Shown: positions 8,255 to 13,297 of the stretch, one piece after another
Layout: each line of letters opens with the position of its first letter
Position numbering within the stretch: position 1 is the stretch's first letter
Source: Planctomycetaceae bacterium
Lineage (GTDB): Bacteria; Planctomycetota; Planctomycetia; Planctomycetales; Planctomycetaceae
Direction of reading: 5' to 3'
Assembly (NCBI GenBank): GCA_016765335.1
Contig: JAESQE010000272.1
Coordinates: forward strand, 1 to 13,297
DNA length: 13,297 nucleotides
Position numbers and translations under genes: made by a program
Notes under the pieces: generated by a model
Told to the model about the DNA's origin: nothing
What the model saw: the letters and a program-made list of their open reading frames with translations, nothing else
Database searches by the model: none

Positions 8255-8596
8255 TTTCCTTCAATCACAATGAGGGCAGTTCGCATCTACTGTATAGTTA
8301 ACATACCCTGCTCCAATCTGTTGTTCAATACCCATTTTAGGAATCCGTATGAGAACCTCTGAAAATTAGAATTCCAGAGTTTCTTAAAGACAAGTTGATC
8401 ATAATATAGATAGGTCGAAACCACCTCTTGCTCCCATAAAATATTGCTCGTGACCTGAAATCATGTTTTTGCTTAGAATACACAGTCAAAAGGGAAACAC
8501 TGCACTCAATGTCATTTCAGATACGACATGCAGGGTAAATATGACCAAGCAGTCCCATTTATTACAGAGTAGATTTCATCTGCGAAGGATTGATCG
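8255..8596. other. Divergent promoter region
   Basis: 342 bp separate the phosphatase start (minus) from the thioredoxin-fold gene (plus). The region is AT-rich and must hold both promoters, but I could not assign a reliable -35/-10 pair. An imperfect inverted repeat, CTCTG ... CAGAG at about 8356-8378, is visible; its left part (AGAACCTCTGAAA) also occurs near 10773 upstream of the GNAT gene. Confidence 0.45.
8585..8589 (+). promoter_or_regulatory. Shine-Dalgarno of the thioredoxin-fold gene
   Basis: AAGGA with a 7-nt spacer to the ATG at 8597 supports this start and hence the unusually long polar stretch before the signal peptide. Confidence 0.65.
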
Positions 8597-10606
8597 ATGA
8601 GTTCAGTTAAAGAATTACAAACCATTTGCGATAGAGATTCTCTACACCGCGACCTGCCACAAGCCAATGGCTGTTCCAGACGCCTTGTTCTATCTCTGAT
8701 TGCTTTAGTGGCTATGGTTTGTAGTGAAATCTGTGTGAGTAATACTCAGGCAGACGAAAGCCCCTCGCCTACACTGGCACTTTCGTTCCGACCTGTTCAA
8801 AAAGATGTCGAATACGAATTAATTGACAAGGCTGATCACGCCAAGTGTAAGGTGGAAGTCGAACGGATTGGAAAAGCTTCCGGCTGGGTCGTCTATGGCC
8901 CTCAGGGACAAATACTCAGGCGATTTCAAGATACCAACGCAGACAATGTTGTTGATCGCTGGCGTTATTATCACAGAGGCTACGAAGTCTATCGGGACAT
9001 GGACTCCAACTTCAACAACAAGGTGGATCAATCTCGGTGGATGAACATTGCGGGCACACGCTGGGGGCTTGACCAAAACGAAGATGGGAAAATTGATCAA
9101 TGGAAAATGATCTCAGCCGAAGAGGTCACTCGCGAAGCGATTCAAGCCATGGCTGCTGGAGACGCTGCAAGATTGAGTCTGGTCGTCATCAATAAAAACG
9201 ACATTGCAACATTAGGGATTCAACCAGAATTCGCCAATAAAATTCTGGCAAAAGTTGAGAAGTTACCCGAAACAATGAAAACCAGACTCAGCCAATCAAA
9301 AACCATTAATGAGAAAACAAAATGGGTGCGTTTCGATTCTTCCATGCTCATGCCTTTTGTGATCCCGGCTGATGAAGGAAAAGCAAAACTGGATTTGCAT
9401 GTTTACGAAAATGTCATGGCGATCATCGAAACCGCTGGAACGACCGGCTTTGTGCAAATGGGAGAAGTGGTTCGTGTTGGTGATGTCTGGAAGCTGACTC
9501 AAGTTCCTGCTCCTGTCGAGGGAGACACAATGCAAGTCACTGAAGGGGGCACACTGATGCAACCCAAAGTGGGATCAACAACTCCTGCGATGACAGCCGA
9601 TTCACAGGTCAGCGATAAAACCCGAAAGCTTCTGACCGATTTACAACAACTTGATGGCAAAGCTCCGACCCCTCAGTCTTCTGCAGCAGACTTAGCAACC
9701 TACAATTCTCTGCGAGTAGAAATTTTACGCGGGTTGCTTGCAGACTCGAAAACCGAACAAGAGCGAACTCAATGGCTCACTCAAATGATTGATGGCCTGG
9801 CTGCTGCGGTGCAGACGGGGAAATATGTCGAAGGGGCAAAAAAACTGGCAGCTATCGAAGCTGATCTGAAAAAACAACGACCAAATTCCGAGCTTGTGCC
9901 CTACACCACTTACCGCAGACTACTTGCCGATTACAGCACCAGAATTCAAGCTGCCCAGGCCGATAATGAAAAAAGCGAAGAACTCCATAAATGGTGGCTC
10001 GACCAACTAAAAACCTTCGTCACTGAATATCCGAAATCGAAAGATTCCGCAGACGCATTGTTACAGCTCGCAATTTTCGAAGAGTTTTCAGGGGAAATTG
10101 ATCAAGCAAAACAATGGTACCAAAAGCTTGATATTAATCATGCACTGACAGATTCAGGCAAGCGGGCCAAAGGGGCACTCAAACGACTGGACATGGTTGG
10201 CAAACCACTGGTTCTCAAGGGAACCGGGATCGATGGCCAACCAATCGACCTTTCCACTTATCGAGGGAAAACAGTACTCGTTATTTTCTGGGCAACCTGG
10301 TGTCAGCCTTGCACTGAAGACTTGCCACAGATCAAAGCGATCTACGAACAGTATCGGGCAAAGGGCTTTGAAATTATTGGGATTAATCTCGATACTCAAA
10401 AAGAAGGCATCGCACCGTACATTGCCCAGAACGGCAACAGCTGGAAACACATTACAGAATCGGACGGACTCGAAGGAGAAGCAGCCATCGAATTCGGTAT
10501 CATTTCGGTCCCCACAATGTTCCTGATCGATCCACAAGGAAATGTCATCAGCAACGCTTCTTCAGTCGAAGAACTCAAAGAAAAACTTCCTACACTGATT
10601 AAATAA
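8597..10606 (+). CDS. Secreted TlpA/ResA-like thioredoxin-fold protein
   Basis: A 669-residue protein. After a long polar N-terminus, residues 28-52 (RRLVLSLIALVAMVC and following, ending TQA) look like a signal peptide, so it is probably periplasmic. Residues 105-170 carry three spaced loops of the pattern D-x-N-x-[DN]-[NG]-x-[VI]-D at 112-120, 136-144 and 159-167, each followed by an aromatic pair or Trp; they resemble calcium-binding loops. Residues 170-530 are a helical, repeat-like region I do not recognise in detail. Residues 535-669 form a TlpA/ResA-type thioredoxin domain: WATWCQPC with active-site Cys569 and Cys572, IIGINLD, and cis-Pro639 in SVPTMFLID. Such domains reduce or exchange disulfides in exported proteins such as cytochromes. 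Start ATG 8597 has AAGGA 7 nt upstream. Confidence 0.92.
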   Translation: MSSVKELQTICDRDSLHRDLPQANGCSRRLVLSLIALVAMVCSEICVSNTQADESPSPTLALSFRPVQKDVEYELIDKADHAKCKVEVERIGKASGWVVYGPQGQILRRFQDTNADNVVDRWRYYHRGYEVYRDMDSNFNNKVDQSRWMNIAGTRWGLDQNEDGKIDQWKMISAEEVTREAIQAMAAGDAARLSLVVINKNDIATLGIQPEFANKILAKVEKLPETMKTRLSQSKTINEKTKWVRFDSSMLMPFVIPADEGKAKLDLHVYENVMAIIETAGTTGFVQMGEVVRVGDVWKLTQVPAPVEGDTMQVTEGGTLMQPKVGSTTPAMTADSQVSDKTRKLLTDLQQLDGKAPTPQSSAADLATYNSLRVEILRGLLADSKTEQERTQWLTQMIDGLAAAVQTGKYVEGAKKLAAIEADLKKQRPNSELVPYTTYRRLLADYSTRIQAAQADNEKSEELHKWWLDQLKTFVTEYPKSKDSADALLQLAIFEEFSGEIDQAKQWYQKLDINHALTDSGKRAKGALKRLDMVGKPLVLKGTGIDGQPIDLSTYRGKTVLVIFWATWCQPCTEDLPQIKAIYEQYRAKGFEIIGINLDTQKEGIAPYIAQNGNSWKHITESDGLEGEAAIEFGIISVPTMFLIDPQGNVISNASSVEELKEKLPTLIK

Positions 10607-10634
10607 GGCAAGGGTTAAATAGGGCAAGGATAAA

Positions 10635-10766
10635 GGGAACCTTTATTAATTCAAATGGAGCACTGACATTCCCACACAGGAGGGGGCATAGACATTCCTG
10701 TCTGTGTGTCGTTTGACTCTGCCTCAATTCAAGGCAAACAAGAATGCCTACCATCCGCTCGCAATC
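10635..10766 (+). repeat. Palindromic repeat element, copy A (upstream of GNAT)
   Basis: Begins with GGGAACCTTTATTAATTCA, the same 19 bp that ends copy B in reverse complement, and shares the core GACATTCCTGTCTGTG...TCGTTTGAC, a small TGCCT/AGGCA hairpin and a CAAGAATG-CTACC-TCCG-TCGCAAT run with reversed copy B. It differs by an extra ~27 bp after the left end (with its own GACATTCC) and by loss of a recognisable right terminal repeat. It ends about 28 bp before the GNAT start. It looks like a decayed MITE-like or REP-like element. Confidence 0.8.
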
Positions 10767-10794
10767 TCTTTAAGAACCTCTGAAATAAAACGTA

Positions 10795-11217
10795 ATGAAA
10801 GTTGTCATTGCTCAATACGAAAAACACGAAACCGAAATTCGATCAATTCGAGAAGCCGTTTTTGTTATCGAACAGCAGATTTCTCTCGACCTGGAAATCG
10901 ACAATCTCGATGCCCAATGCGTGCACGCGATCGTATTCGATCAACACGTCCCGATTGCAACCGGAAGACTCGATTTAACCAAACAGGGGAAGATTGGACG
11001 TGTTTCAGTGCTCAGGGAACATCGAAGACGAGGAGCAGGGCGGCTTATCATGCAGGCGTTGGAAAAATACGCCCGAGAACATCAACTCAAAAAAATCTGG
11101 TTCCACGCTCAGCAATCTTCTCTCCCTTTTTATACCAGCCTTGGCTACAAAAGCATTGGCGAAGAATTTATCGAAGCAGATATCGTGCACCAGGAAATGG
11201 AAAAAATACTTTCTTGA
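10795..11217 (+). CDS. GNAT-family N-acetyltransferase
   Basis: A 140-residue protein with the compact GNAT fold. Motif A, the acetyl-CoA pyrophosphate loop, is RRRGAG (Arg77-x-x-Gly80-x-Gly82) following the beta strand GRVSVL; motif B is the FYTSLGYKSIGEEFIE region (112-127), then IVHQEM at the end, a pattern close to ElaA/YjcF-type acetyltransferases. These transfer acetyl from acetyl-CoA to an amine; the substrate cannot be told from sequence. Length is normal and the gene seems intact. The ATG at 10795 has no clear Shine-Dalgarno sequence. It lies alone between two inverted copies of a ~130-bp repeat, so its promoter and 5' leader must lie inside or next to copy A. That bracket suggests possible mobilisation or insulation, but this is inference. 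Confidence 0.92.
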   Translation: MKVVIAQYEKHETEIRSIREAVFVIEQQISLDLEIDNLDAQCVHAIVFDQHVPIATGRLDLTKQGKIGRVSVLREHRRRGAGRLIMQALEKYAREHQLKKIWFHAQQSSLPFYTSLGYKSIGEEFIEADIVHQEMEKILS

Positions 11218-11264
11218 AGCAGACGGAATCTGGCATGTCGTTCAACCATGTTGTATTGCAATAA

Positions 11265-11390
11265 GGGAACCTCTATAAATTCAAAATTCATTGCGGGCGG
11301 AGGGTAGACATTCTTGTCTGCCTTGGATTAAGGCATGGTCAAACGACACAGACAGGAATGTCTGTACCCCCTGAATTAATAAAGGTTCCC
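11265..11390 (-). repeat. Palindromic repeat element, copy B (between GNAT and ADH)
   Basis: A 126-bp MITE-like element with 19-bp terminal inverted repeats: GGGAACCTCTATAAATTCA on the left (11265-11283) against GGGAACCTTTATTAATTCA as the reverse complement of 11372-11390, 17 of 19 matching. Inside are AGACA-TTCT-TGTCT (11306-11319), a GCCTT/AAGGC hairpin near 11319-11333 and a perfect 7-bp stem ACAGACA-GGAA-TGTCTGT (11348-11365). Orientation is opposite to copy A. It has no coding capacity and no evident target-site duplication. Confidence 0.88.
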
Positions 11391-11410
11391 ATGATTTTCT
11401 GTATCTATTT

Positions 11411-11416
11411 GAAAGG
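11411..11416 (+). promoter_or_regulatory. Shine-Dalgarno pointing to an ATC start
   Basis: GAAAGG lies 8 nt before the ATC at 11425, ideal spacing, whereas the next in-frame canonical start (GTG 11467) has no Shine-Dalgarno sequence and would remove the first beta strand of the enzyme. An in-frame TGA at 11410-11412 rules out any start further upstream. Confidence 0.6.
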
Positions 11417-11424
11417 CTGATCTC

Positions 11425-12468
11425 ATCAAAGCGATTCTGTATGAGCAGTTTGGCGAACTCCCCCAAGTGCAGACTGTTCCCGATCCGACACCTGCTCCCC
11501 ATGGCGTTGTGATTCGTGTTTCTGCTACCGGGCTTTGCAGGAGTGATTGGCATGGCTGGGTTGGGCACGATCCAGACATTTGTTTGCCTCACGTTCCCGG
11601 TCATGAATTTGCAGGCACGATCCAAGCTGTTGGTAACCGTGTTACGAAATGGAAAGTCGTAGACCGTGTGACTGTTCCCTTTGTTTGTGCTTGCGGATCG
11701 TGTGAACAATGTGCTGCGGGAGATCAGCAAGTTTGTCCGCACCAAACACAGCCCGGCTTCACGCATTGGGGATCATTCGCACAATATGTTGCTATCGATT
11801 TTGCCGATGTCAATTTAGTCTCTCTGCCTGATGAAATCGATGATGCAACGGCTGCTTCCTTAGGGTGCCGATTTGCAACGGCCTTTCGTGGATTGGTCGA
11901 TCAGGCACGTCTTGGCGCAGGTCAAACCGTTGCAATTTACGGATGCGGAGGCGTCGGACTCTCTGCGATTATGATTGCCCGAGCGCTCGGTGCAACGATC
12001 ATTGCTGTAGATATCGATGCAGAAAAACTCAACTTTGCACGTTCTATCGGTGCAGATTTCACTTGGAACGCGTTGGATAAATCAGATGTTGCAGCCGAGA
12101 TTATCGAGCAAACTCAAGGCGGCGTACATGTTTCAGTTGATGCATTGGGGAGTACGCAAACCTGTAAGGCATCTATCGAATCGTTACGCAAACGGGGCCG
12201 TCATATTCAAATTGGCCTCATGCCAGCCGAGCAGGGAAAATGTGAACTCCCAATGGGAAAGATCATTGCAGACGAACTAGAAATCTACGGCAGCCACGGC
12301 ATGCAAGCTCACCGGTACCCTGCAATGCTCGAACTCATTCGCAGTCAAAAGGTCGATCCCGCAAAATTAATCAGCAAAACCATCCCCTTGTCACAAGCAC
12401 CAAATGCATTGGCACAAATGAATCAATTCCCCGGCACAGGCGTAACAATCATCGACCCCCATCAATAA
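11425..12468 (+). CDS. Zinc-dependent alcohol dehydrogenase family protein
   Basis: A 347-residue medium-chain dehydrogenase. Catalytic zinc ligands are Cys38 ([10 protein letters not shown]) and His60-Glu61 (PGHEFAG). The structural zinc lobe has Cys90, Cys93, Cys96 and Cys104 (CACGSCEQC...VC). The Rossmann motif is GCGGVG (173-178) with Asp196 at the end of the next strand, favouring NAD over NADP. It oxidises an alcohol or polyol; the substrate is unknown. The usual family start MKA(V/I)LYEQFG is matched by ATC-AAA-GCG-ATT-CTG-TAT, so the initiator position is ATC, not ATG. A GTG start at 11467 is the conventional alternative (333 residues) but would cut 14 conserved residues. Either ATC initiates, a start codon has mutated, or there is a base error. 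Repeat copy B ends 34 bp upstream and probably supplies or displaces the promoter. Confidence 0.9.
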   Translation: MKAILYEQFGELPQVQTVPDPTPAPHGVVIRVSATGLCRSDWHGWVGHDPDICLPHVPGHEFAGTIQAVGNRVTKWKVVDRVTVPFVCACGSCEQCAAGDQQVCPHQTQPGFTHWGSFAQYVAIDFADVNLVSLPDEIDDATAASLGCRFATAFRGLVDQARLGAGQTVAIYGCGGVGLSAIMIARALGATIIAVDIDAEKLNFARSIGADFTWNALDKSDVAAEIIEQTQGGVHVSVDALGSTQTCKASIESLRKRGRHIQIGLMPAEQGKCELPMGKIIADELEIYGSHGMQAHRYPAMLELIRSQKVDPAKLISKTIPLSQAPNALAQMNQFPGTGVTIIDPHQ

Positions 12469-12505
12469 CCAAGCACACCTTTGATTTGAAATTAATAGCC
12501 GGGTA

Positions 12506-12627
12506 GGCTCTGCTGTGCAGACCGATTGTGAGTTGTCAAGATTCTGGGGCTGTGGTTAGCAGGAACCCCTCACATTCTGTATTATGAAAACAATGTTGGC
12601 GAGTATACACGGTCTGAACAGCAGACC
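12506..12627. repeat. Inverted repeat pair, GG(C)TCTGCTGT.CAGACCG
   Basis: The left arm (12506-12524) GGCTCTGCTGTGCAGACCG matches the reverse complement of the right arm (12610-12627) GGTCTGCTGTTCAGACCG with one inserted base and few substitutions. Each arm is itself partly palindromic. The enclosed 85 bp have no coding content. Confidence 0.7.
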
Positions 12628-12637
12628 CTTGTATTGC

Positions 12638-12930
12638 AACTAGCGTTAAATGGCAGACAGTTTAATGATTTTGGAATATGATTTCCTGGCGACTCACCCA
12701 ACGTAGCCGGTGTCAAACAGGAGAGATTTGAATAAACCACGGAGGCACAGAGGTCACAGAGAAAAACCCAAGACCGTCTATCTTTTGAGTTAAATTGATT
12801 GATTTTCTGCTACTTTTTTAACTCGGTGTTCTCTGCGTCTCTGTGGTAAAATAAAGTCTATCCGTTTTAATTTGTTCCCAATCGGGACATCAAAAGCCTC
12901 TACTCAAATGACTGACCTTTAACGCTAGTT
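12638..12930. repeat. 13-bp perfect terminal inverted repeats enclosing another element
   Basis: AACTAGCGTTAAA (12638-12650) and TTTAACGCTAGTT (12918-12930) are exact reverse complements, 267 bp apart, with weaker similarity continuing about 18 bp inward. The inside holds the CACAGAG element at 12736-12847, suggesting one repeat inserted into another. Confidence 0.72.
12736..12847. repeat. ACCACGGAGGCACAGAG-type inverted repeat element
   Basis: The left arm (12736-12762, ACCACGGAGGCACAGAGG...) and right arm (12821-12847, ending GCGTCTCTGTGGT) match in reverse complement at 20 of 27 positions. This purine/pyrimidine-strand motif resembles a repeat found in many bacterial genomes including planctomycetes (from memory, not searched). 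A poly-T/AT-rich spacer lies between the arms. Confidence 0.8.
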
Positions 12931-12936
12931 GGACTA

Positions 12937-13064
12937 GTAGGTAAGGCTCCCGCCTGACGCATTTCAGGGACTGCTTACGAATGGCCACTTATTGAAAACC
13001 AGGAATCTTTTAGCTGCTCGACAGCCTCTCCCTGCTCATCGTCAGGCGAGAGCCTGACACCTAC
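12937..13064. repeat. GTAGGT..GGCTC.CGCCTGACG inverted repeat element
   Basis: GTAGGTAAGGCTCCCGCCTG at 12937 onward and the reverse complement of 13040-13064 (GTAGGTGTCAGGCTCTCGCC onward) form imperfect arms of 23-25 bp around an ~80-bp centre. Each arm also has an internal CAGGC...GCCTG self-complementarity on the right side. Confidence 0.72.
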
Positions 13065-13067
13065 GGG

Positions 13068-13094
13068 ACTCTGCGTCCTCCGTGTCTCTGTGGT
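13068..13094. repeat. Solo arm of the CACAGAG-type repeat
   Basis: ACTCTGCGTCCTCCGTGTCT followed by CTGTGGT repeats the right arm of the 12736-12847 element (12821-12847), with no left arm nearby. It is probably a remnant or a recombination product. Confidence 0.7.
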
Positions 13095-13148
13095 AAGTTA
13101 CCTTGCTGTTATTTCGGTAGGAAATCAGCATGCCCCGGCTCGATTTGA

Positions 13149-13297
13149 TTAGGCTCCGGTGGCTGAATCTTCGTCGGTTGCTTGTTCAGAATCTGCTTTT
13201 GGTTCTGATGGCTGTTGCGGGGTTGTTTCTGCGGTGGCTGCTTGGGTTCCTGGTTTGATTTGTGGACCGGTTTTGTATTGCTTCAAAATCGTTTCCA
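13149..13297 (-). CDS. C-terminal end of an unidentified protein (partial)
   Basis: On the minus strand a frame runs from the window edge (first full codon at 13295) to TAA at 13149-13151, giving 48 residues: ETILKQYKTGPQIKPGTQAA, then a tail rich in Thr, Gln, Pro, Glu and Ala ending DEDSATGA. The first part looks like the end of a folded helical domain and the rest like a disordered acidic tail, which supports a genuine C-terminus. The alternative frames stop quickly or read as basic nonsense. The body of the gene lies beyond the window, so I do not assign a family. Confidence 0.65.
   Translation of the reverse strand, partial: ETILKQYKTGPQIKPGTQAATAETTPQQPSEPKADSEQATDEDSATGA

Larger units (their letters stand above)
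12469..13148. repeat. Repeat-dense intergenic region
   Basis: A 680-bp stretch with no gene that I can support. It contains four different inverted-repeat families placed side by side or nested; each is listed separately. No transposase remnant was seen. Confidence 0.75.

Noticed and set aside
10704..11264. 186-codon plus-strand frame overlapping the GNAT gene
   Set aside because: It is in another frame and includes the repeat element; the GNAT frame holds conserved motifs.
11281..11766. 161-codon minus-strand frame over repeat B and the ADH N-terminus
   Set aside because: It is antisense to conserved ADH zinc-ligand codons and has no family features.
12469..13148. Structured RNA or small gene in the repeat region
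   Set aside because: The pairings are explained by separate, unrelated inverted repeats; no tRNA, riboswitch or rRNA signature was seen.

Overview
The window looks like chromosomal DNA of a planctomycete of moderate, slightly AT-leaning base composition. This is inferred from gene content: an acidic, Asp/Ser-rich protein with an excisionase-type helix-turn-helix and a single membrane anchor, TadE/TadG-like envelope proteins, a PAS-SpoIIE phosphatase, a TlpA-type thioredoxin fused to a long periplasmic region, and intergenic DNA full of short palindromic repeats. No taxon was confirmed by a search.

Layout, left to right. (1) A short tail of a possible upstream gene converges on a minus-strand NIF3/DUF34 metal-binding protein (100-900). 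(2) A plus-strand trio (1480-3612) encodes a TadE-like protein, a TadG-like protein with a von Willebrand A domain and intact MIDAS, and a second TadE-like protein. They are closely spaced and look like one operon for envelope or pilus assembly, but none of the ATPase, secretin or prepilin peptidase genes is present. (3) A plus-strand pair follows (3800-4675): a DUF1844 protein whose N-terminus contains a near-perfect 15-bp tandem repeat (VGENT), then an unknown helical protein whose ATG touches the preceding stop. (4) The acidic HTH/membrane protein lies on the minus strand (4747-6162). After a gap of about 560 bp without a convincing gene comes the minus-strand PAS-SpoIIE phosphatase (6728-8254). 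(5) Divergent from it is a 669-residue secreted thioredoxin-fold protein with three calcium-loop-like repeats (8597-10606). (6) A GNAT acetyltransferase (10795-11217) sits between two oppositely oriented copies of a ~130-bp repeat. (7) A zinc alcohol dehydrogenase follows. Its conserved N-terminus implies initiation at an ATC codon behind a well-placed Shine-Dalgarno sequence, about 34 bp from the end of the second repeat. (8) The last ~680 bp before a partial minus-strand gene is a pile of four different inverted-repeat families.

The genes do not form one pathway. There are three small units (Tad-like trio, DUF1844 pair, repeat-bracketed GNAT/ADH area) plus individual genes. I see no defence island, CRISPR array, transposase, tRNA or rRNA. 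The observations most worth following are the non-canonical ADH start, the inverted repeat copies around the GNAT gene, the expanding repeat in the DUF1844 protein, the SDSDVRL-repeat membrane HTH protein and the stacked palindromes at the right end.
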